Positions 53,609 to 62,106 of a stretch of DNA of 64,000 nt are shown here, piece after piece. How positions within the stretch are numbered: position 1 is the first letter of the stretch; each line of letters begins with the position of its first letter. Position numbers and translations under genes: made by a program. The notes beneath the pieces were generated by a model that worked only from the letters and a program-made list of their open reading frames with translations, searched no databases and had not been told where the DNA came from. The stretch comes from UBA2882 sp045542735. Lineage in GTDB: Bacteria > Bacillota > Clostridia > Lachnospirales > Lachnospiraceae. Where the stretch lies: assembly GCA_045542735.1 (NCBI GenBank), contig JAZQLQ010000015.1, forward strand, positions 1 to 64,000, read 5' to 3'.

Positions 53609-56600
53609 ATGAAAAAAAGATTATTCAGATTTTTGGCAACAACACTTGCAGCGGTTGTTACATTTACATCAATTATGCCTACAAGTGTATATGCATCACA
53701 AACTGAATCGCAGATGGTTGAAGAAGATGAGCAAGAAGTCTTGGAAGAAACGGTATCTGAGAATGGAGCTGTATCAGATAATTCCATTGAGGCATTCGGT
53801 GAAGAAGGAAAACTGAATTATTTGTATTTGGAGAAACCATATGTTGAGACACCCTCCGAACAAAATATTATCATTAGCTTTGGTGATGAAAATACAATAA
53901 TCACTAAGGCTACTTTGGTTGTACAAAATTATGAGACAAAAGAGAAGAAATATTATTCAAGCGAAGATTGCATGAGTAATTTAGTTCTGTTTAATATGGG
54001 TATGACAGCAGAAGATACCGGTGTATATGAAGCGGTAGCAGTCAGTGTGACTACAGAGGATGGCAAAACCAAATATGTACCGTTTGCAAAGACCGGTATG
54101 GAAGCAGTTTACTATGGTGTAAATCAAGAAGTAGTATTAGCAGAAGAGGAGCCTGTACCGGAGGAAGAAGTTGCGGTTGTAGAGACACAGATCGTTACCT
54201 TTGAAGAAGGTGAAGTGGCAGATACCAATGAGAGTGATATTGTGACTGCTGTGGAAGAGGCTTTGGATGAAGCTGAGACCAATGTAGAGGAAGGAAATCT
54301 GGATGTAGAGGTTCCTTTGTCTGCAATCAGCACAATGAACATGGGTACGATTACAGCTGATGATGTGGCAGCAAATAAGGCATCCGGCAACTTGGTAGTT
54401 GTGATTGATCCCGGCCATGACGATAGTCATGCGGGTGCGCGCGCCAATGGCTTGGAAGAAGAGGATCTTACTCTTAAGATTGCAAAGTATTGTAAGGCAG
54501 AGCTGGAGAACTATAATGATGTCACTGTATACATGACGAGAAATAGTGGCACATGTCCTTATCCGGGTACAACGTCTACAGTGTGTAATAAAAATCGTGT
54601 TAACTATGCACAAAGTGTTGGAGCAGATGTATATGTAAGTATTCATTTAAATTCTGCTTCTAGTGCTTCTGCAAAGGGGGCAGAAGTGTTTTATCCTAAT
54701 TCTAGTTATAATGCCAGCATTGGCCAAGAAGGCGCAAATCTGGCTAACAAAATTCAGCGTCAATTAGTTGCACTGGGACTTTCCAATAGAGGAATTGCTA
54801 TTCGTAGTTCGGAGGACAATACACTCTATCCCGATGGTTCTCTGGCAGATTATTATGGAGTGATTAAAAACTCTAAGTTAGCAGGATTTCCGGCTGTTAT
54901 TGTAGAGCATGCATTTTTAACAAATGCCAGCGATGCGGCATTTTTGTCCAGTGAAGAAAACTTGAAAAAGCTGGGTATTGCGGATGCTACAGGTGTTGCG
55001 GAGTACTATGGATTGAGTGCGTATACCGTTGTGGCAAAATCTATAACAGCCAGTACAGAAAATGCATCGACAGGTGCATTTACTGTTAGTGCTACAGGTG
55101 TGACTCCTGCATCCGTTATATCTAAAGTAAAGGTAGCAGTGTGGACTACCGCAAACGGTCAGGATGATTTGAAATGGTATACTTTGAGTGGCAAAAATGG
55201 AAGTTACAGCACAACAATTAATGTGTCTGCACATAATGGGGAAAGTGGCACATATAATGTTCACTTTTATGCATACGACATAAAAGGCGGATCTCATATA
55301 TTGGGTGGTAAAACGGTATCGATAACTTCTGCTATGCCAAGTATGGATAATGTCAAGGCAACAGTGGCAAATAACGGTAAGAGCATAACAGTAGAGGCAG
55401 AAGGTGTTGCAGATACCACTACTTTACAAGTGGCTGTGTGGAGCACTTCCGGTGGTCAAAATGACCTGAAGTGGTACACTATGACCAATAATGGAAACGG
55501 TAAATGGAGTACTACAGTTCCGATGTCAAACCATGACAAGGCAAAAGGTATGTATAATGTCCACGCATATGCACAAAATCCATTTGCATCCAATAAATTT
55601 GTGGGAAGCACTACGTTTAATATTGAAGGACCGATTATTGGAGCGGTGTCGGCAGAAAATATAGATAATGGAGCAGGCACCTTTAGTGTACGCTTGCAAG
55701 GAGTTAGTGCGAAAGCCGGAATATCGAAGATAGAAGTTGCGGTGTGGAGTGATAAGGCTCAGAAAAACTTAAGATGGTATGTGGCAGAGAAGCAAAGTGA
55801 CGGAAGCTATGCTGTTAATGTTAATATAGCAAATCATGGATATGAGTATGGCACCTATCAGATACATGCTTATGCATATGACACCAATGGTATTAGTGGC
55901 ATGAAGTCAACAACAACGACCTTGAAGGTACCAACTCCGGTACTGACAGTGACAGGAAACGGTAACCAGACCCAATATACTGTTAAGGCAAGTAATGTGG
56001 GCTATGCCGGTGGTGTCAAAGGTGTAAGAGCAGCAGTCTGGAGCAATGCAGGCGGACAGGATGATTTAAGATGGTATCCCATGACCAATAATGGAAATGG
56101 CACATGGACCATTAACGTGCCGATAAGTAACCATAAAACGGCAGGGACCTATCAGGTACATCTGTATGTTGATGATAAAAATGGGGCATCCCATTTTGCC
56201 CGAAACACTACTTTTAGTGTGAAAGCGCCGACAATCGGGGCATTGAGTGTGAGCAATGTGGATGATGCTACAGGCACGTTTAAAGTGAACATAGGTGATA
56301 TTACATCCGTATCAGGCATATCCAAAGTGGAAGTAGCGGTATGGAGTGATAAGACTCAGAAAAACTTAAGATGGTATGTGGCAGAGAAGCAAAGTGACGG
56401 AAGCTATGCCATCAATGTCAATATAGCAAACCATGGATATGAATATGGAACCTATCAGATTCATACCTATGCGTATGCGGCCAACGGAGTAAGTGCTTTT
56501 AAGTCAACGACAGCAACACTAAAAGTGCCAACCCCTGTGCTGGCAGTTACAGGAAACGGAGCCCAGACCCAATATACTGTTAAGGCAAGTAATGTAGGCT

Positions 56601-58258
56601 ATGCCGGTGGCGTCAAGGGTGTAAGAGTAGCAGTCTGGAGTAATGCAGGCGGACAGGATGATTTAAGATGGTATCCTATGACCAATACCGGAAATGGGAC
56701 ATGGACCATTAACGTGCCGATAAGCAACCATAAAACAGCAGGAACCTATCAGGTACATTTATATATTGATGATAAAAATGGGGCATCCCATTTTGCAAAA
56801 AATACTACTTTTAGTGTAGCGGCACCTACTGTTGGTACTTTAAATGTAAGTGATGTGAATCATGCAACCGGTACATTTAAGGTGACCATGGATAGCTTTA
56901 CATCTTTATCAGGCATATCCAAAGTGGAAGTAGCAGTATGGAGTGATAAGGCTCAGAAAAACTTAAGATGGTATGTGGCAGAGAAGCAAAGTGACGGAAG
57001 CTATGCCATCAATGTCAATATAGCAAACCATGGATATGAATATGGAACCTATCAGATTCATACCTATGCGTATGCGGCCAATGGAGTAAGTGCTTTTAAG
57101 TCAACGACAGCAACACTAAAAGTACCAACCCCTGTACTGACAGCAACAGGAAACGGGGCGCAGACCCAATATGCCATCAAGGCAAGTAATGTGGGCTATG
57201 CCGGTGGTGTGAAAGCGGTTGAGGCGGCGGTATGGAGCAATACCGGCGGACAGGATGATTTGAAATGGTATCCCATGACTAACAGTGGAAACGGCACATG
57301 GACCATAAACGTACCTATCAGCAACCACAAAACAGCGGGAACATATCAAGTGCACCTCTATATCGTAGATAAAAACGGAGCGTCGCATGTTGCCAAAAGC
57401 ACTACCTTTAGTGTGGCAGCACCGAGCTCAACTGGTGTGACTGTTGTAAATAAAAAGGAGCATGACGGTACTTTTGATGTGCAAGTGACAGGTGTGTCTT
57501 CTGTATCGGGAGTAAAGAATGTACAGGTGGCAGTATGGTGTGCGGCAAACCAGAGTGATTTGGTTTGGTATACAGCAACCAATACGGGAAATGGAACATA
57601 TCGTATCGGTGTAGATGTGAGAAATCACAAAAATAATCTTGGTACCTATAATGCGCATGTATATGTGACAGGAAATAATGGTATTAAAGGTGTAGTAGGC
57701 GGTACTACTTGCAGTATTTTAGAGGTTGATAATTTACTTTACCCTATTATGGGATCGACTTCTGTAACCGTAGAACAAATGATGGCGTATTATAACTCGG
57801 TAACAAGTTATCCATCTTATTATGCAAATACAGATGCGCCTACACTTCGTCAATTTTGCCAGATGTACATTGAAGAATGTGCGGCAGAAGGAGTAAAAGC
57901 AGAAGTGGCGTTTACACAAGCTATGAAAGAAACCAATTTCCTGCGTTATGGTGGGGATGTTAATATCAGCCAGTTTAACTTTGCCGGAATTGGTGCTACC
58001 GGAGGCGTACCGGGCAATTCCTTTGCCAGTGTAAGAATCGGTATCAGAGCGCATGTACAGCATTTGAAGGCCTACGCGAGTACAGAAGCGTTGAATCAAG
58101 CGTGTGTTGATCCCAGATTTAAATATGTGACCAGAAATACAGCGCCGTATTGTGAATGGCTTGGTATTAAAGAAAATCCTTACGGAAAAGGATGGGCAAC
58201 AGCTGTCAATTATGGTTATAATGTGGTAGAACGTATTAAGAATTTAAAGAAATATTAG
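53609..58258 (+). CDS. Secreted N-acetylmuramoyl-L-alanine amidase / glucosaminidase with GBS Bsp-like repeats
   Basis: A 1549-residue secreted autolysin-like protein with a signal peptide (about 1-31) and an acidic linker region. An Amidase_3 domain (about 262-470) has the zinc ligands in VVIDPGHDD (His270), EEEDLTL and VSIHLNS and the catalytic Glu in VIVEHAFLTN. About nine GBS Bsp-like repeats follow (about 475-1370), six of them arranged as three near-identical 199-residue units. A C-terminal glucosaminidase-type domain (about 1375-1549) shows AFTQAMKETNFLRYGG, QFNFAGIGATGG and GIRAHVQHLKAYA. It should cut both peptide and glycan parts of peptidoglycan. Confidence 0.92.
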   Translation: MKKRLFRFLATTLAAVVTFTSIMPTSVYASQTESQMVEEDEQEVLEETVSENGAVSDNSIEAFGEEGKLNYLYLEKPYVETPSEQNIIISFGDENTIITKATLVVQNYETKEKKYYSSEDCMSNLVLFNMGMTAEDTGVYEAVAVSVTTEDGKTKYVPFAKTGMEAVYYGVNQEVVLAEEEPVPEEEVAVVETQIVTFEEGEVADTNESDIVTAVEEALDEAETNVEEGNLDVEVPLSAISTMNMGTITADDVAANKASGNLVVVIDPGHDDSHAGARANGLEEEDLTLKIAKYCKAELENYNDVTVYMTRNSGTCPYPGTTSTVCNKNRVNYAQSVGADVYVSIHLNSASSASAKGAEVFYPNSSYNASIGQEGANLANKIQRQLVALGLSNRGIAIRSSEDNTLYPDGSLADYYGVIKNSKLAGFPAVIVEHAFLTNASDAAFLSSEENLKKLGIADATGVAEYYGLSAYTVVAKSITASTENASTGAFTVSATGVTPASVISKVKVAVWTTANGQDDLKWYTLSGKNGSYSTTINVSAHNGESGTYNVHFYAYDIKGGSHILGGKTVSITSAMPSMDNVKATVANNGKSITVEAEGVADTTTLQVAVWSTSGGQNDLKWYTMTNNGNGKWSTTVPMSNHDKAKGMYNVHAYAQNPFASNKFVGSTTFNIEGPIIGAVSAENIDNGAGTFSVRLQGVSAKAGISKIEVAVWSDKAQKNLRWYVAEKQSDGSYAVNVNIANHGYEYGTYQIHAYAYDTNGISGMKSTTTTLKVPTPVLTVTGNGNQTQYTVKASNVGYAGGVKGVRAAVWSNAGGQDDLRWYPMTNNGNGTWTINVPISNHKTAGTYQVHLYVDDKNGASHFARNTTFSVKAPTIGALSVSNVDDATGTFKVNIGDITSVSGISKVEVAVWSDKTQKNLRWYVAEKQSDGSYAINVNIANHGYEYGTYQIHTYAYAANGVSAFKSTTATLKVPTPVLAVTGNGAQTQYTVKASNVGYAGGVKGVRVAVWSNAGGQDDLRWYPMTNTGNGTWTINVPISNHKTAGTYQVHLYIDDKNGASHFAKNTTFSVAAPTVGTLNVSDVNHATGTFKVTMDSFTSLSGISKVEVAVWSDKAQKNLRWYVAEKQSDGSYAINVNIANHGYEYGTYQIHTYAYAANGVSAFKSTTATLKVPTPVLTATGNGAQTQYAIKASNVGYAGGVKAVEAAVWSNTGGQDDLKWYPMTNSGNGTWTINVPISNHKTAGTYQVHLYIVDKNGASHVAKSTTFSVAAPSSTGVTVVNKKEHDGTFDVQVTGVSSVSGVKNVQVAVWCAANQSDLVWYTATNTGNGTYRIGVDVRNHKNNLGTYNAHVYVTGNNGIKGVVGGTTCSILEVDNLLYPIMGSTSVTVEQMMAYYNSVTSYPSYYANTDAPTLRQFCQMYIEECAAEGVKAEVAFTQAMKETNFLRYGGDVNISQFNFAGIGATGGVPGNSFASVRIGIRAHVQHLKAYASTEALNQACVDPRFKYVTRNTAPYCEWLGIKENPYGKGWATAVNYGYNVVERIKNLKKY
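55631..57421 (+). repeat. Three tandem 597-bp repeats inside the amidase/glucosaminidase gene
   Basis: Units begin at 55631, 56228 and 56825, each 597 bp (199 codons). The same landmark CAGACCCAATAT recurs at 55967, 56564 and 57161. Each unit encodes two GBS Bsp-like modules, one with KNLRWYVAEKQSDGSYA and one with GGQDDLRWYPMTN or its DDLKWYPMTN variant. The second and third units are the most similar. Confidence 0.9.
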
Positions 58259-58265
58259 AAAATGT

Positions 58266-58303
58266 AAAGGCATTGTGGTCGTTTGATATCACAATGCCTT
58301 TTT
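58266..58303 (+). terminator. Rho-independent terminator after the amidase gene
   Basis: AAAGGCATTGTG pairs with CACAATGCCTTT across a 12-base loop, followed by a T run. Confidence 0.9.
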
Positions 58304-58313
58304 GGGTCGTAGG

Positions 58314-58342
58314 TTGAAAAGAATAACTAACAGTGATATAAT
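58314..58342 (+). promoter_or_regulatory. Extended -10 promoter of the rfbC/ABC operon
   Basis: TTGAAA (58314-58319) and TATAAT (58337-58342), with a 17-bp spacer and a TGA extension directly before the -10. The start would be near 58349, leaving an 80-base leader. Confidence 0.72.
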
Positions 58343-58392
58343 AAACTGATTATTTATGCAAAAAATGGTGTATTATACGCAGATGTAAAATA

Positions 58393-58407
58393 TGTGCACG
58401 GTGCACA
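58393..58407 (+). promoter_or_regulatory. 15-bp perfect palindrome, candidate operator
   Basis: TGTGCACGGTGCACA is a perfect 7-1-7 palindrome inside the leader of the rfbC operon, between the promoter and the Shine-Dalgarno (AAGGAGAG). Its position suits a repressor that blocks elongation or initiation. No matching copy was noticed elsewhere in the window. Confidence 0.45.
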
Positions 58408-58429
58408 AAAATAATAAGGAGAGTAACAA

Positions 58430-58990
58430 ATGGGAAAAATAACAGTTGAAACATGTGAAATAGAAGGGTTAAAAGTGATTACCCCTACCGTATTCGGTGA
58501 TGAGCGCGGTTACTTCATGGAGACATACAACTACAATGATTTTAAGGAAGCCGGTATCGATGTACAGTTTGTGCAGGACAACCAGTCTGCATCCAAGAAA
58601 GGTGTATTAAGAGGGCTTCATTTCCAGATCAATTATCCCCAGGATAAATTGGTGCGCGTAGTTGTAGGCGAGGTTTTTGATGTAGCAGTTGATTTAAGAC
58701 CCGGTTCCAAGACTTTTGGAAAGTGGTATGGTGTGAGATTATCAGCAGAGAACAAAAAACAGTTCTTTATCCCCAAAAACTTTGCACACGGTTTCATTGT
58801 ATTGTCTGACTACGCAGAGTTTGCATACAAATGCACGGATTTCTATCATGCCAATGATGAAGGAGGACTTCTTTGGTCTGATCCTGAGATTGGTGTAGAG
58901 TGGCCTATGCCTGAAGGAATGACAGAAGCTGATTTGACCATATCTGACAAGGATCAGAAATGGGGAGGCATCAGCAGTTACAATAAATAA
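58430..58990 (+). CDS. rfbC: dTDP-4-dehydrorhamnose 3,5-epimerase
   Basis: A 186-residue cupin-fold epimerase of dTDP-L-rhamnose synthesis. Visible are VFGDERGYFMETYN, FVQDNQSASKKGVLRGLHFQ (with the active-site His), the RPGSKTFGKWYGVRLS segment, FIPKNFAHGFIVLSD and CTDFYHANDEGG with the catalytic Tyr region, then LLWSDPEIGVEWP. All are standard RmlC landmarks at standard length. It heads the second exporter operon and suggests that the exported glycan contains rhamnose. The matching reductase gene is at 10.3 kb. Confidence 0.95.
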   Translation: MGKITVETCEIEGLKVITPTVFGDERGYFMETYNYNDFKEAGIDVQFVQDNQSASKKGVLRGLHFQINYPQDKLVRVVVGEVFDVAVDLRPGSKTFGKWYGVRLSAENKKQFFIPKNFAHGFIVLSDYAEFAYKCTDFYHANDEGGLLWSDPEIGVEWPMPEGMTEADLTISDKDQKWGGISSYNK

Positions 58991-59004
58991 TTGGAGAAAT
59001 ATTC

Positions 59005-59832
59005 ATGGGAAAATTAAGAGCAGCTTTGGAATTGCCGGTGGAGTTATTCCGCAATAGGCAGTTGATTATGAAGCTATCAAAAAATGATTTTAAGACCAGA
59101 TATGCAGGATCTTATCTGGGTATTATATGGGCATTTATTCAACCTATCGTGACCATAGTTATGTACTGGTTTGTATTTGAAAAAGGATTAAAGGCCGGTA
59201 ATATATTGGACAAAGAAGGCATTGAAGTGACCTTTGTACTTTGGCTTTCAGCAGGCTTGATTCCGTGGTTTTTCTTTTCAGAAGCGTTGAATAATGCTAC
59301 CAATGCCATGTTGGAATATAGTTATTTGGTTAAAAAAGTAGTATTCAAAATCAGTATTTTACCGATTATCAAGATTATTTCAGCACTATTTGTACATGTG
59401 TTTTTTGTAGTGTTTCTATTAATTTTGTGTGCATGTTATGGGTACTATCCTGATTGGTATACCTTGCAGGTAATATATTATTCGTTCTGCATGTTTGTCT
59501 TTGTATTAGCGCTAAGTTATGCCACCAGTGCTGTTGTAATCTTTTTCAGGGACTTATCACAGATTATCAATATTCTTTTGCAGATCGGCATGTGGGCCAC
59601 TCCGATTATGTGGCAGATTAGTATTATTGATTCGCCGGTTTTGGTACAAATATTTAAGTTGAATCCTATGTACTATGTTATAGATGGATATAGACAAGCC
59701 TTGTTTTATAAAGAGTGTTTCTGGCAAGATCCCGGTATGACCTTATATTTTTGGGGATTAACAGCAGTTGTTTTCTTGTTTGGAACCGTTGTATTTAAAC
59801 GTTTGAAGCCTCATTTTGCAGACGTATTGTAG
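59005..59832 (+). CDS. wzm: ABC-2 type polysaccharide export permease (Wzm-like)
   Basis: A 275-residue permease with six hydrophobic segments. KNDFKTRYAGSYLGIIWAFIQPIVTI is the family's first-helix region (KxxxRYAGSxLGxxW). WLSAGLIPWFFFSEALNNAT and NPMYYVIDGYRQALFY follow, the last being the diagnostic motif. It pairs with the ATPase encoded ten bases downstream. It is a second, distinct exporter from the one at 35.4-36.9 kb. Confidence 0.93.
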   Translation: MGKLRAALELPVELFRNRQLIMKLSKNDFKTRYAGSYLGIIWAFIQPIVTIVMYWFVFEKGLKAGNILDKEGIEVTFVLWLSAGLIPWFFFSEALNNATNAMLEYSYLVKKVVFKISILPIIKIISALFVHVFFVVFLLILCACYGYYPDWYTLQVIYYSFCMFVFVLALSYATSAVVIFFRDLSQIINILLQIGMWATPIMWQISIIDSPVLVQIFKLNPMYYVIDGYRQALFYKECFWQDPGMTLYFWGLTAVVFLFGTVVFKRLKPHFADVL

Positions 59833-59842
59833 AAAGGAAAGC

Positions 59843-61168
59843 ATGATGGGAGAAATAGCCATTAATGTGGACCATGTGTCCAAGATTTATAAATTATATG
59901 ATAATCCGACAGACCGGGTGAAAGAGTCTCTGGGATTGACAAGAAAAAAATTGTCCAAAGATCACTATGCGCTGAATGACATGAATTTTCAGGTGCAAAA
60001 GGGTGAGACTGTGGGTATTATCGGTACAAACGGAGCCGGTAAATCTACCATTTTAAAGATTATTACCGGTGTATTGAATCCTACAGAGGGAAATGTGGAG
60101 ATTAACGGACGTATATCCGCTCTTTTGGAGCTTGGTGCCGGATTTAATATGGAGTATACCGGTATTGAAAATGTATACCTGAACGGCACGATGACGGGAT
60201 TTTCCAAAGAAGAAATTGATGCAAGATTGGATGATATTCTCAAATTTGCCGATATCGGCGATTTTGTGTATCAACCCTGCAAGACCTATTCCAGTGGTAT
60301 GTTTGTACGACTGGCTTTTGCAGTGGCAATCAATATTGAGCCTGAGATTTTGATTGTAGACGAAGCGTTATCGGTTGGAGACGTATTCTTTCAGTCCAAG
60401 TGTTATAAGAAGTTTGAAGAGTTCAAAAAAATGGGTAAGACCATCTTATTTGTATCCCATGATTTGAGCAGTATCAGCAAATATTGTGACAGGGTTATTT
60501 TGCTGGATAAAGGTACCAAGTTGGCAGAAGGTGCACCAAAAGAGATGGTGGATTTATACAAAAAGGTCCTGGTTAATCAATTAGATGTGGATGAAATAGA
60601 GGTTGTGACAGACACACAGGAAGTTGAGCAACCGGAAAAAGATCGTGTTGCTGTAGATGGTAAGACAAGTGTCAACGATACGGAGGATGGTTTGTGGAAA
60701 AGTAATCTGACATTAAATCCGGACATACAGGAGTATGGAGAAAAACAAGCTGAGATCGTAGATGTGGCAGTGTTGGATGAAACGGGAAATATTACCAATG
60801 TGCTTGAAAAGGGAAGCGTATTTACGGTTAAGATGAAGGTAAATGTGCATAAAGAATTAAATGACCCTATCTTTGCCATGACAATAAAAAATCTGCAAGG
60901 TACGGATGTGACCGGCACAAACACTTTTTATGAAGGTGTTGATACGGGGACTATCCAAGCAGGTGAAAGTAGGATTATTACATTCAAACAGACTTTGGAC
61001 TTACAGGGTGGAGATTATCTGCTTTCATTTGGTTGTACCGGTTATATAGCGGGTGAGTTTCATGTATATCATCGTTTATATGATTTATGCAATATTACGG
61101 TGGTGTCCAATAAAAATACCGTTGGTTTTTACGATATGAATTCAGAAGTAGAAGTGATTAAGGCTTAA
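59843..61168 (+). CDS. wzt: ABC polysaccharide export ATPase with C-terminal glycan-binding domain (Wzt-like)
   Basis: A 441-residue ATPase. The nucleotide-binding domain (about 1-245) has Walker A IGTNGAGKSTIL, EYTGIENVYL, the signature TYSSGMFVRLAFA, Walker B EILIVDEALSVGD and the switch region FVSHD. A linker leads to a beta-sandwich C-terminal domain (about 290-440) of the Wzt carbohydrate-binding type. That domain normally recognises the modified end of the finished chain before export. The methyltransferase and kinase-like genes directly downstream could make that end mark. The first of two adjacent ATG codons follows AAAGGAAA. Confidence 0.92.
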   Translation: MMGEIAINVDHVSKIYKLYDNPTDRVKESLGLTRKKLSKDHYALNDMNFQVQKGETVGIIGTNGAGKSTILKIITGVLNPTEGNVEINGRISALLELGAGFNMEYTGIENVYLNGTMTGFSKEEIDARLDDILKFADIGDFVYQPCKTYSSGMFVRLAFAVAINIEPEILIVDEALSVGDVFFQSKCYKKFEEFKKMGKTILFVSHDLSSISKYCDRVILLDKGTKLAEGAPKEMVDLYKKVLVNQLDVDEIEVVTDTQEVEQPEKDRVAVDGKTSVNDTEDGLWKSNLTLNPDIQEYGEKQAEIVDVAVLDETGNITNVLEKGSVFTVKMKVNVHKELNDPIFAMTIKNLQGTDVTGTNTFYEGVDTGTIQAGESRIITFKQTLDLQGGDYLLSFGCTGYIAGEFHVYHRLYDLCNITVVSNKNTVGFYDMNSEVEVIKA

Positions 61169-61179
61169 GGAGAATGGTA

Positions 61180-62106
61180 ATGAAGGAACAAATCGGACAA
61201 GTTACCTTAAATTATGAAAAATATTCCGGAAGAGATTTATATTGCGATGGACCGATTGAGGATACATTGTTGAAAATCGCAGAGAAATATGATGAGCATG
61301 AATTAAATCAGGTGATTGCACAGAGCAATTCGTGGGAGATTTTATATCATTTTTCTCATATTCGTCAGAATATTGTTTCCTGGTTGCCCATCACAAAAGA
61401 AGATACTGTATTGGAGATTGGCTCCGGTTGTGGTGCCATTACAGGTGCATTGGCAAATTTGGCAGATAAAGTTACCTGTATTGAATTGTCCAAAAAGCGT
61501 AGCTTAATCAATGCCAACCGCAACAGTGATAAAGCTAATGTAGAGATATTGGTAGGTAATTTTACCGATATAGAGGCGGATTTAAAAGAACAATACGATT
61601 ATATTACTTTGATTGGTGTCTTTGAATATGCAGCCAGCTATATTGGGGGAAATAAGCCCTATGAGAGCTTCTTGCAGATTATAAAAAAGCATTTGAAGCC
61701 CGGCGGTAAAATCATTATGGCCATTGAGAATCAAATGGGACTCAAATATTTTGCGGGATGCAAAGAGGACCATGTAGGAAAATATTTTGAAGGCATCGAA
61801 GGCTATCGGAATACAGAAGGAGTACGGACTTTTACAAAAGCCGGTTTGGAAGAAATTTTTGCAAAGACAGGATTTGAACAATACAAATTCTACTATCCTT
61901 ATCCGGATTATAAACTTCCCATGAGTATATATTCGGATGAGCATTTACCCAAGGTGGGTGAGCTTACCAATAACATGAATAACTTTGATAGGGAACGAAT
62001 GGTTTTATTTGATGAGGGACAGGTCTTTGATAACATAATCCGAAACAGAATGTTTCCTGAATTTTCCAATTCATATTTAGTGATACTTGAGCAGGGAGAG
62101 GCTTAA
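61180..62106 (+). CDS. Class I SAM-dependent methyltransferase (possible chain-capping enzyme)
   Basis: A 308-residue methyltransferase. The SAM-binding motif is VLEIGSGCGAITGALANL, followed by VTCIELSKKR (the acidic ribose-binding strand end), YDYITLIGVFEY and KHLKPGGKIIMAIENQMGLKYFAGC. The ENxxGLKYF pattern is seen in methyltransferases of polysaccharide clusters. I chose the second in-frame ATG at 61180 because AAGGAG lies at a proper distance. The next gene starts within its stop codon (TAATG). Next to a Wzt with a recognition domain, it may methylate the chain end. Confidence 0.82.
   Translation: MKEQIGQVTLNYEKYSGRDLYCDGPIEDTLLKIAEKYDEHELNQVIAQSNSWEILYHFSHIRQNIVSWLPITKEDTVLEIGSGCGAITGALANLADKVTCIELSKKRSLINANRNSDKANVEILVGNFTDIEADLKEQYDYITLIGVFEYAASYIGGNKPYESFLQIIKKHLKPGGKIIMAIENQMGLKYFAGCKEDHVGKYFEGIEGYRNTEGVRTFTKAGLEEIFAKTGFEQYKFYYPYPDYKLPMSIYSDEHLPKVGELTNNMNNFDRERMVLFDEGQVFDNIIRNRMFPEFSNSYLVILEQGEA

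Noticed and set aside
54124..54390. Long open frames on the minus strand opposite the amidase and protease genes.
   Set aside because: They are shadows of repetitive, biased codon usage in the true plus-strand genes and have no ribosome binding sites or recognisable products.
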